A DNA stretch of 64,000 nt from Halosegnis marinus (GTDB lineage Archaea > Halobacteriota > Halobacteria > Halobacteriales > Haloarculaceae): contig NZ_CP119802.1 in assembly GCF_029338355.1 (NCBI RefSeq), forward strand, positions 1,860,001-1,924,000. Reading direction: 5' to 3'. The first letter of the stretch is position 1. Every line of letters starts with the position of its first letter. Below are positions 56,397 to 64,000 of the stretch, in pieces. Below the pieces are notes generated by a model, which ran no database searches, had not been told where the DNA came from, and saw only the letters and a list, made by a program, of their open reading frames with translations. A program made the position numbers and the translations under genes.

Positions 56397-57206
56397 ATGG
56401 CGGACACGCCCACCTTCCACGGCGTCGATTTCTCCGGGGCCGCCCGACCCGGCGACGACATCTGGCTCGCCACGGTCGCGGACGGCCGCGTCACGGCCTG
56501 CCGGTCCGCGCGCGAGGCGTTCGACGCGACCGGGCGCGACGACGTGCTGGGCGCGCTCCGCGAGTGGCTCGCGACGGCGGACGGCCCGGTCGGCCTCGAC
56601 TTCTCGTTCGGCCTCCCGCGCGCGCTGCTTCCCCCGCTCGACGACTGGCCGGCGTTCCTCGCGTGGTTCCGCGACGAGTTCGCCGACGCCGACGGGAGGA
56701 CGATGCAGACGCGCTTGAAGGACCGCGCACGCGCGGGCGCGACCGACGGCGTGGAACTGAAGCGCGCCACGGACGGCCCGGTCGGCGCGTCCTCGCCGTA
56801 CTCGTTCATCACGCGCTATCAGACGCTCCACGGGGTCCGAGACGTGCTCGCGCCGCTGGTCCTCGACGGTCGCGCCGGCGTCGAACCGCTCGCCCCGGCC
56901 GACGGCCCGACGCTGTGCGAGATATACCCCGCGAGCGCGCTGCGAGCGCTCGACCTGCCCGACGAGCGCTACAAAGGGGGGGCTCACGCGGGCGAGCGCG
57001 CGCGGCGCGAGCGCATCGTCGCGGGCCTGCGCGAACACGTCCGTCTCGACGACGCGACCGCCGACCTGCTCGTCGCCGAGGGAGGCGGGGACGCGCTCGA
57101 CGCCGTGGTCGCGGCGCTCACCGTCTCCCGTGTCGCCGAAGCGGGCTTCGCCGTCGACGCCGACCGCTACGACCCGCTGGAGGGGTACATCTACACGCCG
57201 AGGTAG
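56397..57206 (+). CDS. DUF429-family protein (RNase H-like fold)
   Basis: 269 residues. HGVDFSGAARPGDDIWLATV, VGLDFSFGLPRALL and the C-terminal GGGDALDAVVAALTVSRVAEAGF follow the DUF429 family, whose acidic residues suggest an RNase H-like nuclease or nucleotide-binding fold. PTLCEIYPASALRALDLPDERYKG is also typical. Function unknown. It contains an in-frame seven-G run (56976-56982), which shows that such tracts are not always misread in this sequence. It overlaps the convergent TspO gene by 16 bases. Confidence 0.75.
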   Translation: MADTPTFHGVDFSGAARPGDDIWLATVADGRVTACRSAREAFDATGRDDVLGALREWLATADGPVGLDFSFGLPRALLPPLDDWPAFLAWFRDEFADADGRTMQTRLKDRARAGATDGVELKRATDGPVGASSPYSFITRYQTLHGVRDVLAPLVLDGRAGVEPLAPADGPTLCEIYPASALRALDLPDERYKGGAHAGERARRERIVAGLREHVRLDDATADLLVAEGGGDALDAVVAALTVSRVAEAGFAVDADRYDPLEGYIYTPR

Positions 57207-57682
57207 ATGGCCGCGTTCAGCACCGCCGCGAACGACACCCACGCGAGGTAGGGAATCATCAGCGCGGCCGCGCGTCGGTCCACCCGGTCGAACGCGACCA
57301 TGGTGGCGACGATGGCGACCCACAGCGCCGCGATGACGGCGAGGCCGAGCCCCGGGCTCCGCAGGCCGAAGAAGGCCGGCGTCCACGCGACGTTGAGCGC
57401 GAACTGCACGCCGAACAGCGCGAGCGCGCGGGTGCGTGCCGCGCCCGCGTCGGCGCGCCACACCCGGAACAGCGCGACCCCGAGCAGGGTGAACAGGATG
57501 GTCCACACGACCGGGAACGCGATCGTCGGCGGGAAGAAGAACGGCTCGTCTATCCACGAGGTGTCCGCGCCGACGAAGGCGGCCGGGAGCGCGCCGACGG
57601 CGTTCACCGCGACGACGAACCCCGCCGCCGTCAGTACGTCACCGCGCGGCGGGAGCGAGAGCCCGCGTGTCCCGAGTTCCAT
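57191..57682 (-). CDS. TspO/MBR-family membrane protein
   Basis: 163 residues with five helices. The family's aromatic motifs are present: FFFPPTIAFPVVWTILFTLLGVALFRVW, LFGVQFALNVAWTPAFFGL and ALMIPYLAWVSFAAVLNAAIY. TspO proteins bind tetrapyrroles and act as outer or cytoplasmic membrane sensors or transporters; in haloarchaea a link with light or stress is possible but not shown here. Confidence 0.9.
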   Translation of the reverse strand: MELGTRGLSLPPRGDVLTAAGFVVAVNAVGALPAAFVGADTSWIDEPFFFPPTIAFPVVWTILFTLLGVALFRVWRADAGAARTRALALFGVQFALNVAWTPAFFGLRSPGLGLAVIAALWVAIVATMVAFDRVDRRAAALMIPYLAWVSFAAVLNAAIYLGV

Positions 57683-57713
57683 GCCCCCCGTACGCGCCCC
57701 CGGAACGTAGCCG

Positions 57714-58562
57714 TTACTCAGGACGCAGCCACAGGCGGATGCCGTCCGGGTCGGCGACGGTCACGCCCCCGTCGTCGCGCTCGGGGTCGTAGCCGGCCGC
57801 TCGGAGGCGCTCCTCGGCCGCGGCGAGCGCGTCGGCGTCCGGGAGGACGAGTTCGAAGACCGCGAGCCCCAGCCCGGTCGCCGGCTCGGTGCAGCCGTAC
57901 CACGTGTTCAGGCCGACGTGGTGGTGGTAGTCGCCCGCGGCGACGAACAGCGCCTCCGGGGCGCCGTCGCGCACCCACTCGTCGCGGACGCCGAACCCGA
58001 GCGCGCCGACGTAGAAGTCGCGCGCGGCGGGAACGTCGGAGACTTCGAGGTGGACGTGGCCCACGTCGGTCCCGTCGGGGACCGTCGCCGCGCCGTCGCC
58101 GTCCGCGCGCAGGGCGTCGGTGTCGAGCGGGAGCGAGTCCATCTCGACGCCGCCGTCGTCGGTCCGGGGCCACTCCCCGCGCGGGCGGTCGCGGTACACC
58201 TCGATGCCGTTCCCCTCCGGGTCGCGGAAGTAGAGCGCCTCGCTGACGAGGTGGTCCGACGCGCCGTCGAGGAGCCACCGGCGCTCGATGCGCTCGACGG
58301 CCGCGCCCAGCGCCGTGCGGTCCGGCACCCGGAACGCGACGTGGAACAGCCCCGTCTCGTCGTCGCCGCGCTCGGGGCGGTCGCTCGCGCGCAGTTCGAG
58401 GAACGGGTCGCCCGTCTCGGCGCCGAGAAGCGCCCGGTCGTCGCTCCGCTCGCGGAGTTCGAGCCCCACGACCCGCTCGTAGAAGTCCGCGAGGCGGTCG
58501 AGGTCCGCGACGGCGAGCGTCACGCGCCCCACACGCGTCCCCGCCGGGAGGTCGTCGTCCAT
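57714..58562 (-). CDS. Two-domain VOC (glyoxalase/extradiol dioxygenase-like) protein
   Basis: 282 residues with two VOC modules. The first (VGRVTLAVADLDRLADFYERVVGLELRE, LFHVAFRVPD, YFRDPEGNGIEVYRD) and the second (VGHVHLEVSDVPAARDFYVGALGF, YHHHVGLNTW, FELVLPDADALAA) have the His/Glu metal residues of catechol-2,3-dioxygenase-like proteins. It resembles CatE-type enzymes. Proximity to the paa island is suggestive only. TTTTCTCCC (58584-58592) is at about -25. Confidence 0.82.
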   Translation of the reverse strand: MDDDLPAGTRVGRVTLAVADLDRLADFYERVVGLELRERSDDRALLGAETGDPFLELRASDRPERGDDETGLFHVAFRVPDRTALGAAVERIERRWLLDGASDHLVSEALYFRDPEGNGIEVYRDRPRGEWPRTDDGGVEMDSLPLDTDALRADGDGAATVPDGTDVGHVHLEVSDVPAARDFYVGALGFGVRDEWVRDGAPEALFVAAGDYHHHVGLNTWYGCTEPATGLGLAVFELVLPDADALAAAEERLRAAGYDPERDDGGVTVADPDGIRLWLRPE

Positions 58563-58637
58563 GCCCGTCCATGCGCGCGCCGGGAGAAAAGCCCGCGGAC
58601 CGGCGGCGTTTTACTCCTCGACCCGCTTCGTCCGACA
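58563..58637. promoter_or_regulatory. Divergent promoters of VOC and radical SAM genes
   Basis: Leftward TATA candidate is the complement of GGGAGAAAA (58583-58591). Rightward GTTTTACTCC (58608-58617) is about 27 bases before the radical SAM ATG. Both genes appear to be leaderless. Confidence 0.45.
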
Positions 58638-60362
58638 ATGAAGGACCCGGCCGACCTCTCCGTCACGCTCGTGGACGGCTACGTGGACGAGCCGGCCCAC
58701 TTCGGCGTGCCGCCGTACATCTCCACCTACCCGCGCTACACGGCCGGCGCGCTCGTGGACGCCGGCGTCCCGGCGGAGCAGGTGACGTACCACACCATCG
58801 ACGAACTCCGCGAGGACCGCGCCAAGTGGCGCGACGTGGAGGAGGCGGACCTGTTCGTCTACATCGGCGGCATGACCGTCCCCGGCAAGTACGTCGGCGG
58901 CACCCCCGCCGAACCCGACGAGGTGCGCGAACTCGCGTGGGTCGCCGACGGCACGACGCTGATGGGCGGCCCGGTCCGGTTCGGCGTCGGCGAGGAGAAC
59001 GCCGGCGCACAGGACATGGAGCGCGACGACCTCGACTACGACTTCCTCGCGATGGCCGACGTGGAGGCCGCCGCCTACGACCTCGCACACGGCGGGCTGG
59101 AGGGGTTCGAGAACCGCTACCGCTCGAACGAGGAGGTGGCGCGGTGGGCCGCGAAGGGCGCGTTCGTCGTCGAACAGCACCCGAACCACCCCGACTACCT
59201 CATCTGCGAGATGGAGACCTCCCGGGGGTGCGCCTACCGATGCTCGTTCTGTACGGAGCCGATGTACGGCGACCCCGCCTTCCGGACGGCCGACGCCGTG
59301 GTCCGCGAGGTGGAGAGCCTCTACGACCGCGGCGCGCGCCACTTCCGCATCGGCCGGCAGGCCGACATCCTCGCGTTCGGCGGCGACGGCGAGGCCCCCA
59401 ACCCCGACGCCCTTCGCGACCTCTACGGCGGCATCCGCGAGGTGGCGCCCGACCTCGGTACGCTCCACCTCGACAACATGAACCCCGTGACCATCGTGGA
59501 CTACCCGGAGAGGTCGCGGGAAGCCATCGAAATCATCGCCCGGCACAACACCGCGGGCGACACCGCGGCGTTCGGACTCGAATCGGCGGACCCCGTCGTC
59601 CAGGAGGAGAACAACCTCCTCGTCACCGCCGACGAGTGTCTGGAGGCCGTCCGCGTCGTCAACGAGGCGGGCGGCTGGCGGCCCGGCGAGGACCCGTCGA
59701 ACGCCCCGTCTCACGGGCCGGACGCCCCGAACCGCCTCCCGAAGCTCCTCCCGGGCATCAACCTCGTTCACGGGCTGATGGGCGAGCGCCCGGAGACGTA
59801 CGAGCACAACAAGCGCTTCCTCCGCGACGTCTACGACGAGGGGCTGATGCTCAGACGCATCAACATCCGGCAGGTGATGGCCTTCGAGGGGACGGAGATG
59901 GCCGAGACGGGCGCGGACATAGCCAAGGAGCACAAGCGGAACTTCAAGGCCTACAAGCGGGAGGTGCGCGAGGAGATAGACAACCCGATGCTGAAGCGGG
60001 TCGCCCCGGTCGGCACCGTCCTCCCCGACGTCCACTTCGAGTACCACCAGGACGGGCGGACCTTCGGCCGGCAACTCGGCACGTACTCGCTGCTCGTCGC
60101 GGTCCCGGGCGAGCGCGAACTCGGGCGGACGACGGACGTGGCCATCACGGGCCACGGCTACCGCTCGGTGACGGGCGTGCCCCATCCGCTCGACGTGAAC
60201 GCCGCGTCGATGGACGAACTCACGGCCGTCCCGGGTATCGGCTCGGGCACCGCGGGCGACATCGTCGTGAACCGCCCGTACGCGGACCTCGGAGACGTGA
60301 CCGCGGGCGAGGCCGACCTGCGCGACTTCTTCGCCGTGCGCTCGCCCGGCGACGCGGACTGA
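58638..60362 (+). CDS. Radical SAM protein with C-terminal helix-hairpin-helix
   Basis: 574 residues. An N-terminal B12-binding-like region (VTLVDGYVDEPAHFGVPPYISTYPRY, ADLFVYIGGMTVPGKYVGG) precedes the radical SAM cluster motif CAYRCSFC (about residues 199-206) and the FRIGRQADIL strand. A C-terminal ~60 residues form an HhH pair (LDVNAASMDELTAVPGIGSGTAGDIV) for nucleic acid binding. The layout matches the archaeal YgiQ-like/TIGR03972-type proteins of unknown reaction. It is convergent with the CDGSH gene with one base between stops. Confidence 0.85.
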   Translation: MKDPADLSVTLVDGYVDEPAHFGVPPYISTYPRYTAGALVDAGVPAEQVTYHTIDELREDRAKWRDVEEADLFVYIGGMTVPGKYVGGTPAEPDEVRELAWVADGTTLMGGPVRFGVGEENAGAQDMERDDLDYDFLAMADVEAAAYDLAHGGLEGFENRYRSNEEVARWAAKGAFVVEQHPNHPDYLICEMETSRGCAYRCSFCTEPMYGDPAFRTADAVVREVESLYDRGARHFRIGRQADILAFGGDGEAPNPDALRDLYGGIREVAPDLGTLHLDNMNPVTIVDYPERSREAIEIIARHNTAGDTAAFGLESADPVVQEENNLLVTADECLEAVRVVNEAGGWRPGEDPSNAPSHGPDAPNRLPKLLPGINLVHGLMGERPETYEHNKRFLRDVYDEGLMLRRINIRQVMAFEGTEMAETGADIAKEHKRNFKAYKREVREEIDNPMLKRVAPVGTVLPDVHFEYHQDGRTFGRQLGTYSLLVAVPGERELGRTTDVAITGHGYRSVTGVPHPLDVNAASMDELTAVPGIGSGTAGDIVVNRPYADLGDVTAGEADLRDFFAVRSPGDAD

Positions 60363-60363
60363 T

Positions 60364-60582
60364 CTAGTCCTCGACGAGGAGGTTCACGCGCCGCCGCTCG
60401 CCGCCCTCGTACTTGTAGCGGACGCCCGGTTCCTCTCCCTCCGTGGCCCGGTGCGACCCGTCGCAGAAGGGACGGTCGTCGGAGAGCCCGCACATGCAGA
60501 CGGCGATGTCGCCGTACTCCTCGTCGATGTCCGAGGCGTCGAGCCGGACCGGCCCCGTCGCCTCGTGGGTGACCTCGCGCAT
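60364..60582 (-). CDS. CDGSH-type iron-sulfur domain protein
   Basis: 72 residues. CMCGLSDDRPFCDGSHRAT carries the C-x-C-x(n)-C-D-G-S-H motif whose three Cys and one His bind a [2Fe-2S] cluster. Single-domain CDGSH proteins act in iron or redox balance; the partner is unknown. AACCGTC/GGGAAAAC about 30 bases upstream may be its promoter. Divergent from the small zinc-ribbon gene. Confidence 0.88.
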   Translation of the reverse strand: MREVTHEATGPVRLDASDIDEEYGDIAVCMCGLSDDRPFCDGSHRATEGEEPGVRYKYEGGERRRVNLLVED

Positions 60583-60674
60583 ACCCGTGGGTGTCCGCCC
60601 GCGGGCAAGACGGTTTTCCCGGCGGGATTGCGACAGCCGGGACGTTCAAGAGTCGCGCGGGCCTACACCGGCAT

Positions 60675-60833
60675 ATGCCGAAGACCCTCGAAGCCGTCTG
60701 CACGCGCGACGACTGCGACCTCGACATGTTCGAACTCCACTACACGTACGACATGCCCGACGGGACGGGGCTGGAGGCGTTCACCTGCCCGTACTGCGGC
60801 AACGCCGACGGGCTGGAGGAGCTGACGCCATGA
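60675..60833 (+). CDS. Small zinc-ribbon protein, 52 aa
   Basis: Two cysteine pairs: CTRDDC near the start and CPYCG near the end, spaced about 30 residues apart as in a zinc ribbon. It begins MPKTLEAVCTRDDCDLDMFELHYTYD. CGTTCAAGAG (60644-60653) lies about 27 bases upstream. ATGA overlap with the following Hsp20 gene, so they are translated together. Conserved haloarchaeal type, function unknown. Confidence 0.72.
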   Translation: MPKTLEAVCTRDDCDLDMFELHYTYDMPDGTGLEAFTCPYCGNADGLEELTP

Positions 60834-61297
60834 CGGACCTACGAGAGATCGGCGAGTCGGTCGGCCGCCGGATGCTGGAGGGCGCCGGCCGCGTCTCCGC
60901 CCGCGTCCAGGAGGAGCGCCCGCTCGCCGCGGACGTGCTGGAGGGCGACGGCGCCTACCTCGTCGTCTTCGACGCGCCCGGCGTCGAGATGGAGGACGTC
61001 CAGGTCCGCTTCGAGGACGGCGCGGTCCACGTCCGCCTCGACCGCTTCCGCGACGTCCACGACGGCTACGAGATGGTGTTCCCCGGCCGCGGCCTCACGC
61101 TCGAAGGCCGCGCCGACCTCCCGGCCGGCGCGGCCGTGGAACCGACCCGCGCGGAGGCCACCCTCACCGAGAACGGCGCGCTCCGCGTCGAGGTGCCGAA
61201 GGTCGTCGCCGAGTCGGACGGCGACGACGAGGACGCGCCCGAGTCCATCGACGTGGGCGACGACGGCGATGACGCGGACGCCGACGACGAGGAGTAG
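60830..61297 (+). CDS. Hsp20-like small heat-shock protein
   Basis: 155 residues. A helical start (REIGESVGRRMLEGAGRVSARVQ) precedes an alpha-crystallin-type beta domain (YLVVFDAPGVEMEDVQVRFEDGAVHVRLDRF, YEMVFPGRGLTLEGRADLPAGAAVEP, AEATLTENGALRVEVPKV). The tail is ~30 very acidic residues. Probably a chaperone that holds unfolded proteins. Coupled to the zinc-ribbon gene. Confidence 0.82.
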   Translation: MTDLREIGESVGRRMLEGAGRVSARVQEERPLAADVLEGDGAYLVVFDAPGVEMEDVQVRFEDGAVHVRLDRFRDVHDGYEMVFPGRGLTLEGRADLPAGAAVEPTRAEATLTENGALRVEVPKVVAESDGDDEDAPESIDVGDDGDDADADDEE

Positions 61298-61302
61298 CCC
61301 GC

Positions 61303-62421
61303 CTACCGCCGCTCCACGTCCATTCCCTCGACTATCTCGAACTGTTCGTCCCCGTCGAACCGGCGGGGGTCGAACCCCTGTATCCCCTCCCCCTCGCCGA
61401 GTACCTGCGCCGCCAGCCGCTCGGCTACCGCCGGCGCGCGCATGAAGCCGTGGCCCTGCCACCCGGTCGCCACGTGGACGCCGTCGGCGAGTTCGCCGAC
61501 GAGCGGGTCCCCGTCCGGCGTCGCGGTACACAGCCCCGCCCACGAGCGCGCTTCCGGCCACGACCAGCCGAGCGCGCGCTCCTGATACGTCACGCAGTCC
61601 TCGCGGAAGTCCGTGTCCGCCTCCCGGTCCCAGTCGTCGGGGTCCTGCTCGACCGGCTCCGTGCCGTTCCCGACCAGCAGTCCCTCGCCGTGGGGCCGGA
61701 GGTAGAAGCCGTTCGTCGCGTCGAACAGCATCGGCGGGTCGGCGTCCGCGGCTTCGGTGACGAGCGCCTGCACGCGGTACGGCTTGACCGGTATCGGGGC
61801 AACGTCGCGCACCACCTCGCGGGTGTGGGCCCCCGCGGCGACGACGACGGCGTCGTGTTCTTCTATTCCGTCCGCGGTCCGCACGTCACCGTCCTCGGTA
61901 AGCGTCGCGGGCGTCCCCTCCCGGATGTCCGCGCCGCGGGCGCGCGCCAGCAGGCCGATGGTCTTCGTGTACGACTCGGGGTCGGCGTAGCCCGCCGACT
62001 CCGCGACGGCGGCGACGGCCACGTCCCCGCCGACGACGCCCGGGAACCGCGCCGCGACCTCCTCGCCCGACAGCGTCGTCACGTCGAGGCCGTGGTCGCG
62101 CATCCGTTCGGCCTGTTCGCGCACCTCGGCCGCGCGCCGCTCGTCAGCCTCCTCGCCCGTCTCCCGAACGAGCCACACGTACGGGCAGTCCGTGAACGCG
62201 AAGCCGCCCCCGCCCGCGAGGCCGCGGAACCGTTCGAGCGCCCGGGTCGCCAGTTCGGCGTCGCGGCGGTCGGAGAAGGCGTCGTAACAGAGGCCCGCCG
62301 CCCGCCCGCTCGCGCCGGCCGCGAGTTCGTCGGCCTCGTACAGCGTCACCTCGGCGTCCTCGGCGAGGTCGTACGCGAGCGTCGCGCCGACCGCGCCGCC
62401 CCCGACGACTGCGATATCCAT
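61303..62421 (-). CDS. FAD-dependent oxidoreductase (DAO family)
   Basis: 372 residues. FAD motif IAVVGGGAVGATLAYDLAED at the N-terminus, AGASGRAAG next to it, and the C-terminal GVHVATGWQGHGFMRAPAVAE of the DAO (glycine oxidase / sarcosine or D-amino acid dehydrogenase-like) family. It oxidises an amine substrate, so far unknown. I take the ATG at 62421 because it places the Rossmann strand at residue 2. It follows the creatininase-family gene by 30 bases, on the same strand. Confidence 0.85.
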   Translation of the reverse strand: MDIAVVGGGAVGATLAYDLAEDAEVTLYEADELAAGASGRAAGLCYDAFSDRRDAELATRALERFRGLAGGGGFAFTDCPYVWLVRETGEEADERRAAEVREQAERMRDHGLDVTTLSGEEVAARFPGVVGGDVAVAAVAESAGYADPESYTKTIGLLARARGADIREGTPATLTEDGDVRTADGIEEHDAVVVAAGAHTREVVRDVAPIPVKPYRVQALVTEAADADPPMLFDATNGFYLRPHGEGLLVGNGTEPVEQDPDDWDREADTDFREDCVTYQERALGWSWPEARSWAGLCTATPDGDPLVGELADGVHVATGWQGHGFMRAPAVAERLAAQVLGEGEGIQGFDPRRFDGDEQFEIVEGMDVERR

Positions 62422-62451
62422 ACGCGGGGTGGCGACCCCGCCCACTTCGCC

Positions 62452-63207
62452 CTACCGGTGCGGCTCCGGGAGCAGGTCGGCGAACGGCTCGGCCGCGAGC
62501 CAGTCGACCAGCGCCGTCAGCTCCGCGAGCGAGGCGTCGAACAGCTGTTTCCCGGCGTCGGCGCTCGCCGCCGTCGGCGTCCCCACCGCGCCGCCCTCGG
62601 AGAAGTCGGCGGTGTCGAACCCAACGTCCGCCCCGTGGACCTCGCGGCCCCACGACTCGGCGGCGGTCGCCTCCGCGTCCGCGACGCGCTCCTCGTCCAC
62701 GAGGTCGCGGGCGACGTGCAGCACCATGCTCGTCTCGACGGCGTTCGCGTGGCCCAACCCCTCACCGAGCAGGTCCTCGGCCAGCGCCGGGTCGTAGCCG
62801 TCCCACCAGTTCCACGGGACGGCGAACGCCGTCTCCTCGCGGCGGAGGGTCCGCGCCGCGCGCCGGAGCGCGTCGTCGTTGCCACCGTGGCCGTTGAGGA
62901 GGACGACCTTCCGGGTTCCGTGCTCGGCGAGCGACGCGACCGTCTCGCGGACGGCGCGCTCGAAGGTCTCGGGCGACAGCGACAGCGTGCCGTGGAACTG
63001 CCGGTGGTGGTCGCTCACGCCGACGGGGAGCGTCGGAAGGACGACGGAGTCCGCGCGGTCGAGCGCGTCGGCGAACGCTTCCGCGACGAGGTGGTCGGTT
63101 CCCAGCGGCAGGTGCGGGCCGTGCTGTTCCGTCGAGCCGACCGGGAGGACCGCCACCTCGGGGTCGGCCTCGGCGACGGAGCGCGTCGTCTCGCGTGCGA
63201 GGTGCAT
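62452..63207 (-). CDS. Creatininase-family amidohydrolase
   Basis: 251 residues. Metal-site motifs are PVGSTEQHGPHLPLGTD (Glu, His, Asp), LPTLPVGVSDHHRQFHGTLSL and LLNGHGGNDDALR, with a later GHANAVETSMVLH. In archaea the closest characterised relative is ArfB (formamide hydrolase in riboflavin/F420 synthesis), but creatinine- or mycofactocin-type substrates are also possible. Middle gene of a leftward group of three. Confidence 0.82.
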   Translation of the reverse strand: MHLARETTRSVAEADPEVAVLPVGSTEQHGPHLPLGTDHLVAEAFADALDRADSVVLPTLPVGVSDHHRQFHGTLSLSPETFERAVRETVASLAEHGTRKVVLLNGHGGNDDALRRAARTLRREETAFAVPWNWWDGYDPALAEDLLGEGLGHANAVETSMVLHVARDLVDEERVADAEATAAESWGREVHGADVGFDTADFSEGGAVGTPTAASADAGKQLFDASLAELTALVDWLAAEPFADLLPEPHR

Positions 63208-63236
63208 GGTCGCCCCTCGGACGCCGGGGCCAAAAG

Positions 63237-64000
63237 TCAGCCGCGGAACTCGTCGAGGCCGCGGGCCGGGTAGCCGACGACGGTATCGACGCCGGCCTCG
63301 CGGAGTTCGGCCACTCGCTTTGCGACCTCGGCGACGCTCCCGACGAGCGCGTAGTCGCGCACGGCCTGCGAGAGCACCTCGCGGGCGCGCCCGCCGGCCG
63401 TGCCGTCCGTCGTCGCGCCGTCGGGGAGCGCGCGCTTCACCGGGCCGCGGCGCGCGGCGTACCCGCCGACGGCGTCGAGTATCTCGTCCTCCTCGTCGGA
63501 GAGGACGACCGGGGCGTACAGCGCGAGGTCGCCGTCGAAGCCGGCGGCCCGGAGCGCCCGGACCTCCCTGCCCGTGCGCCGCGAGAGGAGTTCGTACTGC
63601 GGGCCGCCCGCGGCCATCGCCAGCCGCTCGACGCCCTCGGTGCCGACCCACGCCTCCGGGGCCGTCTCGCGGGCCGCGCCCAGCCGCGGCGCGACGGCGC
63701 GCTCGCGCTCGGCGTCGGTCAGGTACGCGGGGTTGCCCGCGACGAGGACGCGTTCGACACCGTCGGGGAGGGGGAGCAGCGAGTCGTCGCCCAGCGGGTC
63801 GAAGCCGTCCGCGCGGACGGGCGTCGTGACGGACAGGCGGGTGTGGGCGGCCAGGTCGCGCAGGGTGTCCCCGTCGGGGAACGCCTCGCGCCCCTCGTAG
63901 TCGACGTTCACGAGCGGCGCGTCGAGGTCGGCGACGCGCGCGAGGTCGTGTTCGAGCGGCTTCACGGCCACGCCGTCGAGGTCCGCCCGGGCGAGAGGGG
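63237..64000 (-). CDS. Luciferase-like-fold (F420-type) protein, 5' end beyond window
   Basis: At least 254 codons are visible; the frame stays open to the window edge (…ARADLDGVAVKPLEHD), so a few N-terminal residues are missing. The GTG at 63971 is an internal codon, not necessarily the start. It has TIM-barrel-like strands (VTTPVRADGFDPLGDD, VLVAGNPAYLTD, GDLALYAPVVLSDEEDE) and a C-terminal VGSVAEVAKRVAELREAGVDTVVGYP segment as in F420-dependent luciferase-like oxidoreductases. Conserved haloarchaeal type, reaction unknown. 29 bases upstream of the creatininase gene. Confidence 0.6.
   Translation of the reverse strand, partial: PLARADLDGVAVKPLEHDLARVADLDAPLVNVDYEGREAFPDGDTLRDLAAHTRLSVTTPVRADGFDPLGDDSLLPLPDGVERVLVAGNPAYLTDAERERAVAPRLGAARETAPEAWVGTEGVERLAMAAGGPQYELLSRRTGREVRALRAAGFDGDLALYAPVVLSDEEDEILDAVGGYAARRGPVKRALPDGATTDGTAGGRAREVLSQAVRDYALVGSVAEVAKRVAELREAGVDTVVGYPARGLDEFRG

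Noticed and set aside
57918-58637. In-frame upstream extension of the radical SAM gene
   Set aside because: The extension is antisense to the VOC gene and low in complexity. The ATG at 58638 has a TATA element at the correct distance.

Overview
The window comes from the chromosome of a halophilic archaeon (class Halobacteria). The evidence is very high GC with strong C/G third positions, strongly acidic proteins, TATA boxes 25-30 bases upstream of mostly leaderless starts, an archaeal TFB, membrane-anchored LonB, archaeal NadM, a geranylgeranyl (archaeal lipid) reductase, and the archaeal route into 3-dehydroquinate (ADTH synthase plus DHQ synthase II). I saw no rRNA, tRNA, CRISPR array, insertion sequence or phage module. 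Genus cannot be decided from this text alone. Both window ends cut a gene (surE on the left, a luciferase-like-fold protein on the right).

Layout. 1-9.5 kb is housekeeping: surE, an APC permease, a nadM / SAM hydroxide adenosyltransferase / TRIC operon, lonB with a CPBP protease, a cysteine-less MGMT relative, a Nudix hydrolase and two haloarchaeal conserved proteins. 9.6-18.2 kb holds an orphan DNA methyltransferase, aroD, a second CPBP protease, DHQ synthase II, a HAD phosphatase, ADTH synthase and trpCBA. These genes cover much of chorismate entry and tryptophan synthesis. 18.3-22.6 kb has an S10-like paralogue, an M20 amidohydrolase, an unknown protein, and a divergent geranylgeranyl reductase/ferredoxin pair.

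22.6-31.3 kb is the most unusual region. It has a winged-helix membrane regulator, six secreted proteins of the DUF1102 (TasA/camelysin-like) type, a rhomboid protease, a SipW-like signal peptidase and a DUF5305 membrane protein. Four of the secreted proteins are tandem copies with near-identical Tat-type signal segments. Two junctions in the tandem array carry an identical ~54-base element that folds like a tRNA T-arm on an acceptor-like stem. I read the region as an archaeal counterpart of the Bacillus tapA-sipW-tasA / camelysin loci, that is, a candidate extracellular-fibre or surface-protein system.

31.3-45.7 kb is mixed: an amidase, a thioredoxin-reductase-like flavoprotein, small membrane proteins, a cysteine-free CysD-like protein, an NAD(P)-binding protein, TFB, a DUF84 phosphatase, a glycosyltransferase-flippase fusion, two PRC-like paralogues, a TraB-like protein, a phosphoribosyltransferase and a PAC2 protein. 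45.8-56.3 kb is a phenylacetate island: a PaaI thioesterase, a Liv-type ABC transporter (Tat lipoprotein, LivH-LivM fusion, LivG, LivF) with a UspA protein, PaaK, a Bat-type HTH regulator broken by two 7-G tracts, and paaABCD plus a free-standing PaaD zinc ribbon. 56.4-64 kb returns to housekeeping: DUF429, TspO, a VOC dioxygenase-like protein, a radical SAM protein, a CDGSH protein, an Hsp20, a DAO oxidoreductase and a creatininase-family protein.

All family calls are by motif recognition, and promoters and hairpins were found by eye. No searches or folding programs were run.
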